From positions 310,001 to 374,000 of the forward strand of contig NZ_JAEHFW010000002.1 in assembly GCF_016522075.1 (NCBI RefSeq): a stretch of 64,000 bases of DNA. Reading direction: 5' to 3'. The notes under the pieces were generated by a model. That model saw only the letters and a program-made list of their open reading frames with translations. It did no database searches and had not been told where the DNA came from. The stretch comes from Mucilaginibacter segetis. Lineage in GTDB: Bacteria; Bacteroidota; Bacteroidia; Sphingobacteriales; Sphingobacteriaceae. Positions 8,177 to 17,461 of this stretch are shown one piece after another. Within the stretch, counting starts at the first letter, position 1, and every line of letters begins with the position of its first letter. The translations under genes and the position numbers were made by a program.

Positions 8177-9022
8177 TCATTCCAGATCAGCAGCGGCAAA
8201 AGTATTCCCCTGACTTAAATCTCCGGTCTCGTAACCCTTTTTAAACCAATACATACGTTGGGCGCTGGTGCCATGGGTAAAACTGTCGGGTGTAACACGC
8301 CCCTGGTATTCCTCCTGCAGGCGGTCGTCGCCAATTTGGTGAGCAGCGTTCAAAGCCTCCTCTATATCGCCCGGATCAAGCACATTTTTCATGCTCTGCT
8401 CATAGTGCGCCCATACGCCAGCATAAAAATCGGCCTGTAATTCTAACTTAACCGATAGCTTGTTATACTCCGTTTCACTTAACTGGTTACGCGCCTGATC
8501 CATTTTGGCGGTTACCCCAAGCAAATCCTGTACATGATGGCCCACCTCATGAGCTATAACATAGGCTTGAGCAAAATCGCCGGCGGCACCAAATTTGTTT
8601 TCCAACTCATCAAAAAAAGAAACATCAATGTACACCTTTTGGTCGCCCGGGCAATAAAACGGCCCGGTTGCCGATTGCGCGAAACCGCATGCGGTGGTTA
8701 CACCACCATCAAAAAAGTGCATTACAGGTTCCTGATAGGTTTTGCCCATATCGTTAAACAGCTTTGTCCAGATGTCTTCTGTATCGGCCAAAACCACACG
8801 TGCAAATTTTTTAGAATTAGTTTCGGGCCCTGCAGACCGGGTATTTTCCTGCGGGCTATTGTCCTGCATTTGATTAACGATCTGCGAAGGATCAACCCCG
8901 GTAAAAAAGTAGATAGCCGCAGCTATAATGCCTATAATGCCGCCACCAAAGGCTAAACCCCGGCCACCGCCGCTGCTGCCTTCTTCAACATTGCCGCTTT
9001 CGCGCCTGCCAAACCATTGCAT
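8177..9022 (-). CDS. Neutral zinc metallopeptidase, YpfJ family
   Basis: Membrane-anchored putative metallopeptidase of the YpfJ/KPN_02809 family, biological substrate unknown. The N-terminus MQWFGRRESGNVEE is typical of the family and fixes the ATG at 9022 (281 residues), although the frame stays open to a TTG at 9064. A glycine-rich segment and one membrane helix follow (~20-42); the rest is extracytoplasmic. The zinc motif HEVGHH lies at residues 158-163, and ELQADFYAGVWAHY (~190-203) supplies the third ligand. GTSAQRMYWFKKGYETG near the C-terminus is a family hallmark. It lies close to two other peptidase genes on the same strand, 84 bases downstream of the M28 gene. Confidence 0.9.
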   Translation of the reverse strand: MQWFGRRESGNVEEGSSGGGRGLAFGGGIIGIIAAAIYFFTGVDPSQIVNQMQDNSPQENTRSAGPETNSKKFARVVLADTEDIWTKLFNDMGKTYQEPVMHFFDGGVTTACGFAQSATGPFYCPGDQKVYIDVSFFDELENKFGAAGDFAQAYVIAHEVGHHVQDLLGVTAKMDQARNQLSETEYNKLSVKLELQADFYAGVWAHYEQSMKNVLDPGDIEEALNAAHQIGDDRLQEEYQGRVTPDSFTHGTSAQRMYWFKKGYETGDLSQGNTFAAADLE

Positions 9023-9105
9023 ATTGTATGTGATTAAGTTCAGCCATTTAACATTAAGGCCCAAACAATTGTTTGAGCCTTATTTTAGTTATACTAAGCG
9101 TATTA

Positions 9106-10398
9106 TTATCTTTCCAGTTTACCTACACGCGTTGGTGTGTCTTCGCCGGAAACTATGGTGCGTGAGCTTAATGCTATGGCACGTATAGTTGCAATAATGT
9201 TTTTTACATCCAGTGTGCTGTATTCATCCGTTACGTGGTGATAATGCTTATCCACGTCGATCTGATCGGTAGAGATGGTATGCGCCGGAACACCTAATCT
9301 TGCCAGGGTAGCGTTATCGCTGCGGTAGAACAGGTTTTGTGCGGGATATGGATCGGGATAAAATTTGAATGCCGTGCCTTCCAGGTTCTTTTGCAGGATC
9401 TTGCCAAAATCCGAACGTTCATACCCGGTAATAAATGCCGAGTTATCACCAAATTTAGAATCCTTACCTATCATCTCAATGTTGAACATGGCTACTACCT
9501 TATCCGGATCGAGCTGTTTGGAGAAGTATTGTGAGCCATAACCGCCAATTTCCTCTGCTGTGAATGCTACAAATATGAGTGTACGGGCATTATTGTTTAG
9601 CTTTTTATAATATTTAGCCAGGCTGATAACGGCAGTAGTACCAGAAGCGTCATCATCTGCGCCGTTGGCAATACTGTCGCCTTCAACAGGTTTAACAATC
9701 CCCAGATGATCATAATGCCCCGAAAACACTACGTATTCATCAGGTTTTGTTTTACCGGGAATCATACCGGCAACATTAAATAATGGCAGCTCCTGGGATC
9801 TTACTTCGCAGCTTACCTGAAAAGATTTTGGGCTGGTTGACGCAAGCACAAATACCACCGGGGGCGCATCATTTACTTTAGCTGATACCCTACCCTCTAT
9901 TCCTCTTGCATGAATTTGCTTAAAAATGGAAGTTAAAGCAGTATCCAGCAGTATCAAAGATTTTTTACCGCTACGCATGGCAGCCGAGTATTCCTTACGA
10001 AAGTTAGCCATATCTGCAATAGTGATCATCTGCACATCACTATCGTTATTCCAACTGAATGAAGAACCTGCGGATACTGATACATTTTCCTCGGGAATAG
10101 CCACGCCATCAAAAACTACTTTAGGGTTTACAGGCGTAGTACGTGTCATACTAAAATTCTGACGGAAACCCGTAGCGCCTGCTAACGGCTGCAGTCCGGC
10201 AGCTTTAAATTCACCTTCAATAAAGGTTGCGGCCTTATCAATTCCGGGCGAAAAAGTTGCCCTTCCCTGCATGTCATCGGCACTAAGGGTTTTGATGATG
10301 CGGTCTACATCATCAGCTTTTATCATTTTGTTTACATCCTGCGCGAAGCTGCAAACCGACAGGGCCAAAAAAGCGGCCGATACTAAATATTTTTTCAT
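9106..10398 (-). CDS. Secreted M28-family aminopeptidase
   Basis: Exported zinc aminopeptidase of family M28 (Zn-carboxy/aminopeptidase fold). A signal peptide covers residues 1-19 (cut after SFA-Q). The two-zinc site is visible: SGHYDHLG (His and Asp), NGADDDASG (bridging Asp), FTAEEIGGYGS (catalytic Glu and ligand Glu), a later Asp in the FYPDPYPAQN region and a His in DVDKHYHH. Between signal and catalytic domain is a PA-like insert (~90-200). Length 430 is normal. It starts six bases after the M61 peptidase gene ends, so the two are one operon; both probably feed peptide use in the periplasm. Confidence 0.9.
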   Translation of the reverse strand: MKKYLVSAAFLALSVCSFAQDVNKMIKADDVDRIIKTLSADDMQGRATFSPGIDKAATFIEGEFKAAGLQPLAGATGFRQNFSMTRTTPVNPKVVFDGVAIPEENVSVSAGSSFSWNNDSDVQMITIADMANFRKEYSAAMRSGKKSLILLDTALTSIFKQIHARGIEGRVSAKVNDAPPVVFVLASTSPKSFQVSCEVRSQELPLFNVAGMIPGKTKPDEYVVFSGHYDHLGIVKPVEGDSIANGADDDASGTTAVISLAKYYKKLNNNARTLIFVAFTAEEIGGYGSQYFSKQLDPDKVVAMFNIEMIGKDSKFGDNSAFITGYERSDFGKILQKNLEGTAFKFYPDPYPAQNLFYRSDNATLARLGVPAHTISTDQIDVDKHYHHVTDEYSTLDVKNIIATIRAIALSSRTIVSGEDTPTRVGKLER

Positions 10399-10404
10399 GT
10401 GCTG

Positions 10405-12276
10405 TTATTTAACTTTTGATGATAACCATTTATCGCGGAAATCCTGTTGTTTTTTAGTTAACTCTTTACCTGCTTTTTCATAAGTAACCACCTCAAGGTA
10501 CGGATTTTCGGCCAGGGTAAGTGTGGTTTCGTGTTCGCCGGTACGGTTCTTATAGGTAATGCTCATTTTATCTCCGGGTTTTTTTGCAGCTACTGCTTCG
10601 TTTAAGCCGTCCGCATCCACTTCTTTACCATCAGCCTTTAATATTACATCATCAGCATCAATACCTGCTTCGTAAAGCGGAGTACCTATTTGTGTAGGCG
10701 AAGTAATGGCCACACCCTCGTTACCCGACCCGGTACGCGCCTGGCCGGAGCGGCCACGGCCACGGCTACCACCTATCGGCCCTATCCATGCTTTACCCGG
10801 TGCTGATTTTTGCAGTAAAAATCCGGCGTTGGCTAATAAAGCGGCGTAATCATTTTTTTCTGTTCCGTAGATGTAACGTTTAAAAAAATCCGCAGCGAAA
10901 GCCGGGTCATTAGTTGTTTTTGCTAACACAGCCTGCAAGTCGGCAACGTTGTATGATTTTTCTGTTTTACCATGAGCTAACCATAACTGGCGCATAAAAT
11001 CATCAAGTGTAAGATTAAACTCGCTGCGCAGTTTTAAATCGAGCGCCAAAGCGGTAGCTCCACCGTAAGAATAATAACTGGTGAATATGTTGCCGCTGTT
11101 CAACTGATCAACCGCTACACCTGCATCCGCATAAACCGCGTAACGGCTGGCTTGTATAGGTGTAAAGTATTTAGCTCCGGGTGTGTTAAGCACAGAGTTT
11201 ACTAAACCCGCCAATGTACGGGTATATTGCTCCGGTGTATGGAAACCCGCACGGGTTAAAACAAGTTCTCCGTAATATTGGGTAAAACCTTCGGCACACC
11301 AAAGCTCATTACTCATGTTAGCGTGCTCGAAATTAAAAGGCTCCAAAGTTGTGGGTCGGATACGCTCTACGTTCCAGCTATGGAAATATTCATGAGCGAA
11401 AGTACCCAGTAACCTTACTTCGTTACCTTCTACTTTGTTTATGGGCTGTACAATAACAGTTGAGTTACGGTGCTCCATGCCATCGCCTGCGGTGCTTGGG
11501 TGCACATCCTGTAAAAAGGTGTAATTGCCATAATCATAGGTTGGCAGTTCGCCGTAAACGGCTTTTTCTTCTAAAACTACCTTTTTAACCATCTCCGCAA
11601 AGTTGTTGATCACGGGCTGGCTGTCATCGGAGTGGGTGGTGAGTCTGATGTTCTCCACCTTTCCATCGGTATTAGTAACCGTCCATTTTACTTCCTTATA
11701 GTCCGAAAGTTCGGTAGGGCTGTCCATCATGTATTGCAGATCGCGGGCATAGTAAACACCGTTGCCCATTGGCTTTAATTGTGTGGCTACTTTCCAGCCA
11801 TATCTATCCAGATCGTTAAACTTAAATTCAACGGGGCGCTTGTCCATACCATAGGCCCACATAAAACTGGCAGGCATGTTCAAGTGGGCGTGACTGGGTT
11901 CGATACTTGCGTAGGTACCATCTGTCCAGTTACCAAAAAGGGTATAAGCTATTTTTACCATAGCGCCATGTTGCGGAATCTCGTATACGTCGCCTTCGAG
12001 TTGTTTAATATCTAACGGCTTATTATTATCGCCATAAGCCTTTACATTATAAACATTTTTACCAAACTCATGGGTGGCATACCTACCCGGAGATGAACGG
12101 CTCATGCGAACACGCAACGGCCCGGCAGGCACCTGTGGTATAGTCATGGTTATTTCGGCCTCGTGGTGTACCGCATTAGGGAACGATACCGTATAAAATA
12201 TAGCGTTTTGGGTTGATTGTGCCATAGTGGCGGAAGCCAGCAAACAGGCGGCTCCAAACAAAAACAATTTCTTCAT
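10405..12276 (-). CDS. M61-family peptidase with PDZ domain (glycyl aminopeptidase-like)
   Basis: Exported zinc peptidase of family M61. Signal peptide 1-19 (ATMA-Q). After an N-terminal beta domain, the gluzincin core has HEYFH at residues 295-299 followed by SWNVERIRP, and the third ligand Glu in ELWCAEGFTQYYGE (~325-338). A PDZ domain covers ~520-600 (GTPLYEAGIDADDVILKADG). A Gly/Arg-rich linker (GGSRGRGRSGQARTGSG, ~504-520) joins them. 623 residues is usual. First gene of an operon with the M28 peptidase; divergent from the DUF1365 gene. Confidence 0.9.
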   Translation of the reverse strand: MKKLFLFGAACLLASATMAQSTQNAIFYTVSFPNAVHHEAEITMTIPQVPAGPLRVRMSRSSPGRYATHEFGKNVYNVKAYGDNNKPLDIKQLEGDVYEIPQHGAMVKIAYTLFGNWTDGTYASIEPSHAHLNMPASFMWAYGMDKRPVEFKFNDLDRYGWKVATQLKPMGNGVYYARDLQYMMDSPTELSDYKEVKWTVTNTDGKVENIRLTTHSDDSQPVINNFAEMVKKVVLEEKAVYGELPTYDYGNYTFLQDVHPSTAGDGMEHRNSTVIVQPINKVEGNEVRLLGTFAHEYFHSWNVERIRPTTLEPFNFEHANMSNELWCAEGFTQYYGELVLTRAGFHTPEQYTRTLAGLVNSVLNTPGAKYFTPIQASRYAVYADAGVAVDQLNSGNIFTSYYSYGGATALALDLKLRSEFNLTLDDFMRQLWLAHGKTEKSYNVADLQAVLAKTTNDPAFAADFFKRYIYGTEKNDYAALLANAGFLLQKSAPGKAWIGPIGGSRGRGRSGQARTGSGNEGVAITSPTQIGTPLYEAGIDADDVILKADGKEVDADGLNEAVAAKKPGDKMSITYKNRTGEHETTLTLAENPYLEVVTYEKAGKELTKKQQDFRDKWLSSKVK

Positions 12277-12412
12277 ATTGTGATGATGATCTGATACAGG
12301 GGGTTAAATTACCATTAAATGTGTAAAAGTAATCTATCAATTTTATTACAAGTGAAATTACATGGAACGGGCCATTCATCCGGAATATGAATTTTAACGT
12401 ATATTTAAACCT

Positions 12413-13237
12413 ATGGCAAACGCCGCTTTTAATTCCTGTTTATATAAGGCTAAAGTAATGCACCACCGCATGGCACCTAAAGTACATAGGTTCCATTACG
12501 AGGTATTTATGTTTTACCTTGATCTGGATGAGATTGACACGTTGCATAACAAGCTTAAACTGATGAGCCGTAACCGGTTCAATTTATTCAATTTCAGGGA
12601 TAAGGATCATTTACAGCTGCCTCGCGAAAATCCTGATACTAATAAAACTACACGCCAGCATTTAAATGATTATTTACTGGCCAACGGTATAGCCATTGCT
12701 CCAAAACGTATTATGGTGCTTACCAACCTGTGCACTTTAGGCTATCAGTTTAATCCGGTGTCGTTTTATTTTTGTTACGATGAGCAGGATAAACCTGTAT
12801 GTTCTGTAGTAGAGGTTTGTAATACCTTCCGCGAAATGAAACCCTATTTTTTAGGGTCAGCTACTAAAACAGGCGATACTTTTAAACTAAATACCGAAAA
12901 GTATTTTTATGTGTCACCGTTTATTGACATGGATACGCATTTTGATTTTGACCTGCATATTCCCGGCGAAAAGCTGCAGATAAGGATAGATGATTATGAC
13001 AAGCAAGGCAACCGCTTTTTTATAAGCACCTTAACCGGAAACCGTAAGCCCCTTAATGATACCAACCTGCTAAAATATTTTATCAGCTTTCCGCTGATTA
13101 CGCTGAAAGTTATCGGGCTTATACACTGGCAGGCGCTTAAACTCTGGTTTAAAAAAATACCTTATCATAAAAAAGCAGATGATAAAGATTTACAACAGGA
13201 GGTTTATCGCCCTTATAAATCAAATTATATAACTTAG
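12413..13237 (+). CDS. DUF1365 protein, lipid-modification cluster
   Basis: Family of unknown biochemical function that almost always sits next to cyclopropane-fatty-acid-synthase-like genes and FAD oxidoreductases. The N-terminus shows the family pattern: LYKAKVMHHRMAPKVHRFHY (residues 9-28), then FYLDLDEID. Further conserved segments are TNLCTLGYQFNPVSFYFC (~103-120), a DFDLHIPGEKLQIRIDDYD stretch and SFPLITLKVIGLIHWQALKL near the C-terminus. 274 residues is normal. It precedes a CFA-type methyltransferase by 67 bases. The partner FAD oxidoreductase often adjacent to it lies instead at 34.7-36.0 kb. Confidence 0.85.
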   Translation: MANAAFNSCLYKAKVMHHRMAPKVHRFHYEVFMFYLDLDEIDTLHNKLKLMSRNRFNLFNFRDKDHLQLPRENPDTNKTTRQHLNDYLLANGIAIAPKRIMVLTNLCTLGYQFNPVSFYFCYDEQDKPVCSVVEVCNTFREMKPYFLGSATKTGDTFKLNTEKYFYVSPFIDMDTHFDFDLHIPGEKLQIRIDDYDKQGNRFFISTLTGNRKPLNDTNLLKYFISFPLITLKVIGLIHWQALKLWFKKIPYHKKADDKDLQQEVYRPYKSNYIT

Positions 13238-13304
13238 TAAAAACCTATTGCCAATTATAATTCGTACATCCTATAAAATAACGACGTATACAGATACTTT
13301 ACCA

Positions 13305-14543
13305 ATGGCCGATTCTATCACATTAGTCAAAAAAAACAGTTTTTATCAGGATCTGGTTCTCCGTTTTTTAAACAAAATGGAGAAAGGCACTTTATACCTG
13401 ACCTTACCGGGAGGCGATGTAATGATGATAGGGAACGGCGAGGGGAATGTGACTGCCAATATAGTGGTCAATAATGTGGAGTTTTATAAACGCCTTATCC
13501 TGTTTGGAGACATTGGCTTTGGAGAGGCATATGTTGACGGAGTATGGGATACGGATAACATTACTAATGTTATAAAGTGGGTTTTGCTGAATGTGGAGAG
13601 TGCGCCCGGGCTTTCGGGTAGTAAAACCCAAACCTTAGCGCTTAACCTGCTAAAGTGGCTTAACAAGCTAAGCCATATTAAAAGGGCCAATACGCTTAAC
13701 GGATCGCGCAAAAATATATCGGCGCATTACGACCTGAACAATGATTTTTTTGCCAGTTTTCTGGACCCGACCATGACCTACTCCAGCGCATATTTTTATC
13801 GGGATGGTTTAAGTTTAGAAGAAGCCCAGCTTGCTAAATATGACAGGTTGTGTAGACAGCTGCATTTAAAACCTGCCGACCATGTACTGGAAATAGGTAG
13901 CGGATGGGGTGGCAATGCTATTTATATGGCCCAGAAATATGGCTGCAAGGTAACATCGCTCACCATATCGCAGGAGCAGCATAAAATGGCGGTTGAACGT
14001 GTTGAGGCTGCGGGGCTTAGCCATAAGGTTAAAATATTATTACAGGATTACCGGCTGATGGAGGGTAAGTTTGATAAAATTGTATCGGTGGAGATGCTGG
14101 AAGCCGTTGGTCATAAATACATGGATGTGTATTTTAAAAAATGCCATGATCTGTTAAAAAAGAGCGGGATACTTGCCTTGCAGGTGATCACTTCGCCCGA
14201 TTCGAGATACGATAGTTTAAGAAAAGGTGTGGACTGGATACAAAAGCACATTTTCCCGGGTTCGTTACTTCCATCTGTAGGGGCAATAAACGGTGCCGTT
14301 AACCGCACCGGCGACATGACCATGGTAGACCTGAAAGATATAGGTATGGATTACGCCAAAACTTTAAAGTTATGGTATGATCAGTTCAATCAGAATTTAG
14401 GCAAGGTGCGCTCACTCGGATTTGATGATACCTTTATACGTAAATGGAACTATTACCTGTGCTATTGCGAAGCGGCCTTTGCCATGCGCAATATCAATGT
14501 AATGCACCTGGTATATACCCGCCCTAACAACGTGAGTTATTGA
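13305..14543 (+). CDS. Cyclopropane-fatty-acyl-phospholipid synthase-type methyltransferase
   Basis: SAM-dependent methyltransferase that adds a methylene or methyl group to unsaturated acyl chains of membrane phospholipids. The N-terminal lipid-binding domain spans ~1-110. The family signature SAHYDLNNDFFASFLDPTM (~138-156) and TYSSAYF follow, then SAM motif I VLEIGSGWGG (~193-202) and SLTISQEQ. C-terminal residues include MHLVYTRP. The frame is open from a TTG at 13248, but the ATG at 13305 gives the ordinary N-terminus; 412 residues then fits the family. The 3' end overlaps the converging MFS gene by seven bases. A second, shorter CFA-type gene lies at 37.1 kb. Confidence 0.9.
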   Translation: MADSITLVKKNSFYQDLVLRFLNKMEKGTLYLTLPGGDVMMIGNGEGNVTANIVVNNVEFYKRLILFGDIGFGEAYVDGVWDTDNITNVIKWVLLNVESAPGLSGSKTQTLALNLLKWLNKLSHIKRANTLNGSRKNISAHYDLNNDFFASFLDPTMTYSSAYFYRDGLSLEEAQLAKYDRLCRQLHLKPADHVLEIGSGWGGNAIYMAQKYGCKVTSLTISQEQHKMAVERVEAAGLSHKVKILLQDYRLMEGKFDKIVSVEMLEAVGHKYMDVYFKKCHDLLKKSGILALQVITSPDSRYDSLRKGVDWIQKHIFPGSLLPSVGAINGAVNRTGDMTMVDLKDIGMDYAKTLKLWYDQFNQNLGKVRSLGFDDTFIRKWNYYLCYCEAAFAMRNINVMHLVYTRPNNVSY

Positions 14544-15910
14544 TCTTTTACAGGCTGCTTTACAACTTTCGCGGGCTTACGCTCCCTGAAACGGCTAAAG
14601 AAGATAACAGCCATTACGCACAAAACGCAGCCACATATCCCGTTAAGCCGCAAGCCAAAGTCATTACCCGGGTCTTTACCGTACACGGTTAAAAAAGCAA
14701 AGAGGGCAATGCCAAATGTTTGGCCAAACTTTACAAATAAGTATTTTACCGCAAAAAACATCCCTTCGCGGTTTTCTCCTGTACGCCTGGCATCGTTCTG
14801 CGCAATTTCGGCCAGTATAGCATTAGGTAAAATACCCAATGAGGCCAGCGGGAACGATGCACTGATAACCAATATATAAATTTGAGCAGTGGGCGACAGG
14901 GGTAATTTGCCAAGAAAAAATATCGCCACAAAAATTAAACTCAACAAGCCAAAAGAAAACAGCACGATTGGCTTCTTACCGATTGTTTTGGACAGGTAAT
15001 TTACCAGCGGATAAAATAACAGCGATACCAAAACCATAGTACCCATTAAGATTCCGCCATCAGACTCGGGCAGGTGCAACAGCACAGTTATAAAAAACAA
15101 CAATCCGCTTGATATGATGCTAAGGGCCATGTAGTACGAAAAATCGGATATGAGGTAATACTTAAAATTACGGTTGCGGAAAGTTTTACGAATGGCGGTT
15201 AAAAGCGGCAGATGAGATGGTATACTGCTGGAGTATTTTTTTTCATTAATGACCAATACCGGCACCAGCATTACCAGGCCGCCAAAAAGGGCCAAGCCCC
15301 AAATGGTATATTGCACGGCATTATCACGGTTAGTAATGTGAAAAACATGCTCTACCACATCCGCGAAATTATTTACCAGGGCAGAAAGTATAATGCCGAT
15401 TACAAAGCCTACCTGCTGTAACGAAGAAAGTTTTACCCTTTCGGCTCCGGTGTTAGTTAGCTCGGGCAGCAAGGCATTATAGGGGATAATGTAGGCTGTT
15501 GCTCCCATAAAAAAACAAATCAGGGTTAAGGTTAGCCACCATGCATTATAAACGCTTTCGCCTTTCACCAGCGGATAAAATGTGAGGCAGCAAAATACCA
15601 CAGCAGGCAAAACAGCCCATTGCATATAAGGTATGCGCCTGCCCCGCTTGTTATTACTTTTATCGCTGAGGGAGGCTATAAACGGGTCAAAAAAAGCATC
15701 TACCAGGCGGCCTGATGCAGTGATGATGGACATGATATTGAACAACCCGAACAATAATAGCTGTGGAATAAGTGGCTGAAGGCCTGCATTTGATGGCGGG
15801 AGGTAAAAGTACGGGAGCATCACAATAATAATATTGGTCATCACGCTCCAGCCTATCATCCCGCAGGCGTATGCAAGTTGTTTGGAAAGGGGCAGTTTCT
15901 CAAGGGCCAT
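14537..15910 (-). CDS. MFS transporter, glycoside-pentoside-hexuronide:cation symporter type
   Basis: Inner-membrane carrier with about 12 helices and the MelB/GPH pattern: VDAFFDPFIASLSDKSNNKRG (split over ~71-91) with the conserved loop Asp residues and GRRIPYM. No close hint of substrate. The frame runs to a TTG at 15919; the ATG at 15910 (457 residues) is chosen because ALEKLPLSKQLAYACG is the usual N-terminus. GPH-type carriers of unknown substrate recur beside CFA-type and DUF1365 genes, so a role in the lipid pathway is possible. It converges on, and overlaps by seven bases, the CFA gene. Confidence 0.85.
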   Translation of the reverse strand: MALEKLPLSKQLAYACGMIGWSVMTNIIIVMLPYFYLPPSNAGLQPLIPQLLLFGLFNIMSIITASGRLVDAFFDPFIASLSDKSNNKRGRRIPYMQWAVLPAVVFCCLTFYPLVKGESVYNAWWLTLTLICFFMGATAYIIPYNALLPELTNTGAERVKLSSLQQVGFVIGIILSALVNNFADVVEHVFHITNRDNAVQYTIWGLALFGGLVMLVPVLVINEKKYSSSIPSHLPLLTAIRKTFRNRNFKYYLISDFSYYMALSIISSGLLFFITVLLHLPESDGGILMGTMVLVSLLFYPLVNYLSKTIGKKPIVLFSFGLLSLIFVAIFFLGKLPLSPTAQIYILVISASFPLASLGILPNAILAEIAQNDARRTGENREGMFFAVKYLFVKFGQTFGIALFAFLTVYGKDPGNDFGLRLNGICGCVLCVMAVIFFSRFRERKPAKVVKQPVKDQ

Positions 15911-15969
15911 CAACTGCAATATGCGAATATTAAGTTGATAAGCTAAAAATTTTAACTGCTTTTATCTTC

Positions 15970-16746
15970 CTACAAACCCGAATAATAGTCGTATCCCCGC
16001 TCGGCCCAGTAATCAGGCGGGCGCTTGTTGCTAAAATTGATGCTGCCAATTCGTTTTAAATTTTTAATGCCATACTTTACCGGGATAATGAGCCTTACCG
16101 GTGCCCCGTGATTTGCCGGAACAGGTTTACCATTCATTTCATAAGCCAGAATAGTTTGCGGATGTACCGCGCTTGGCATATCCAAACCTACATAATAACC
16201 TTTATCAGGTGTGGTTAGGCCTACATAGGCCGCCCTGGTATCTCCTGCCAGGTTAAAATGCTCTATAAAGTCAATAAATTTTAAGCCACCCCAATATTGT
16301 ATCTGATCCCAACCCTCCACACATTTAAAATCGTAAACTATCTCTGTTTTTGGCAAAGCCCTGATTTGATCCATACTGATGTTAAGTACTTCACCAGAAA
16401 GCCTTTTAACTTGCAGCATATAGTTATCAAGGTTTGGTGTACCGCCCGAGCCTATATCACTGTTATGGCGTACATTTTTAGCCGCCCGTTCTTTTGGATA
16501 GGTTTTTACCAGATGATTATTACTAAAAAAGTTCCGGAAAAAAAGTTCGGTTTTATTTAGTGCCCTGCGTAATGGCTTATGTGCGCCCGCAGTTACTCCC
16601 TGTTCCTCTGCCGGTGAATGGTAAAGCCACTGCCAACCTTCGTAAGCAGCGCCCGATAATACAGCAAATATCCCAAACGAAATAAAGTTGCGCCTTTTTA
16701 TTTTTTGGTCAACGGTAAGTTCCTTTTTTTTATGTTTAGTTTCCAT
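15970..16746 (-). CDS. SUOX-fold molybdopterin-dependent oxidoreductase (MsrP/YedY-like)
   Basis: Molybdenum enzyme of the sulfite-oxidase fold, membrane-anchored on the periplasmic side. A basic N-terminus (KKKELTVDQKIKRRNF) precedes one hydrophobic segment (~22-42). The Moco domain spans ~100-255; VYDFKCVEGWDQIQYWGG (~136-153) contains the Cys that binds molybdenum, and PANHGAPVRLIIPVKYGIKN (~207-226) is the second family signature. 258 residues. It overlaps the upstream cytochrome b561 gene by 11 bases and is last in the DUF1223-b561-SUOX operon, an arrangement like MsrPQ, which repairs oxidised methionines in the cell envelope. The exact substrate is not known. Confidence 0.88.
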   Translation of the reverse strand: METKHKKKELTVDQKIKRRNFISFGIFAVLSGAAYEGWQWLYHSPAEEQGVTAGAHKPLRRALNKTELFFRNFFSNNHLVKTYPKERAAKNVRHNSDIGSGGTPNLDNYMLQVKRLSGEVLNISMDQIRALPKTEIVYDFKCVEGWDQIQYWGGLKFIDFIEHFNLAGDTRAAYVGLTTPDKGYYVGLDMPSAVHPQTILAYEMNGKPVPANHGAPVRLIIPVKYGIKNLKRIGSINFSNKRPPDYWAERGYDYYSGL

Positions 16747-17434
16747 CTTTAGCGGGAGTTGATTGGGTTGCCGGTTTAGGTTTATCGTTAACTATTTCGA
16801 AGCCGGAGATAACAGAACGGAAATTGTTCCAGCCAGCCAGGATAACCTGTATAACATGTACCAAAAAGAATAACACGTAGCCAATAGTTAATATAAAATG
16901 TATTATGCGTGCGGTATGATAACCACCGCAAAGCCATGTGAGGTAATAAAACTGTACCGGCTTATATATGGCAAGCCCGGTAATAAGAGAGCCGAAACCC
17001 ATGACAATTATAGCAGTATAAGCTATACGCTGGGCGGCATTGTACTTTTTTTGAGGTGGGGCCATTTTGCGGATATGCAGATCATGCAGCAGCACCAGCC
17101 ATGCCTCTTTAAATGAATGGCGATTAGGCAGAAGTTCGCGCCAGGCACCTGATATAAGGGTATATAAAACATACACCAAACCGTTTATGGCAAAAATCCA
17201 CATAAATAAAAAGTGAAACGCCATCCCTTCGGCCAGACGATGCGGAATATTTAACGCCGTATAAAATCCGTCCGGAAAAAAGTTAAAAATGGTCGCACCA
17301 AATATGGAAAGGCTATACTCATCATTAGCCCAGTAGATCAGCATTCCGCTCCATATCATTACAGTAAGGATGGGGAAATTAACCCAGTGGGTCCATCGCA
17401 TCAGCAGGGAGTGCTTTTCTTTTATTCTTTTCAT
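16736..17434 (-). CDS. Cytochrome b561-type membrane subunit
   Basis: Inner-membrane di-haem cytochrome of the Ni/Fe-hydrogenase cytochrome b / b561 type, which would pass electrons from the quinone pool to the adjacent molybdoenzyme. Four or more helices are seen. Candidate haem ligands: His in LMRWTHWVNFPIL (~11-23), PHRLAEGMAFHFLFMW (~64-79), TARIIHFILTIGYVLFFLVH (~165-184). 232 residues. It begins 27 bases after the DUF1223 stop and overlaps the molybdoenzyme start by 11 bases, so subunit coupling is likely. It plays the role MsrQ has in MsrPQ but belongs to a different cytochrome family; this reading is inference. Confidence 0.85.
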   Translation of the reverse strand: MKRIKEKHSLLMRWTHWVNFPILTVMIWSGMLIYWANDEYSLSIFGATIFNFFPDGFYTALNIPHRLAEGMAFHFLFMWIFAINGLVYVLYTLISGAWRELLPNRHSFKEAWLVLLHDLHIRKMAPPQKKYNAAQRIAYTAIIVMGFGSLITGLAIYKPVQFYYLTWLCGGYHTARIIHFILTIGYVLFFLVHVIQVILAGWNNFRSVISGFEIVNDKPKPATQSTPAKDGN

Positions 17435-17461
17435 TTTATCGGGAGAGGTTTTGGTATGTTA

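Noticed and set aside
12176-12379. Minus-strand 67-codon frame overlapping the M61 start
   Set aside because: Lies across the start and promoter of a well-supported gene in another frame; no recognisable features.
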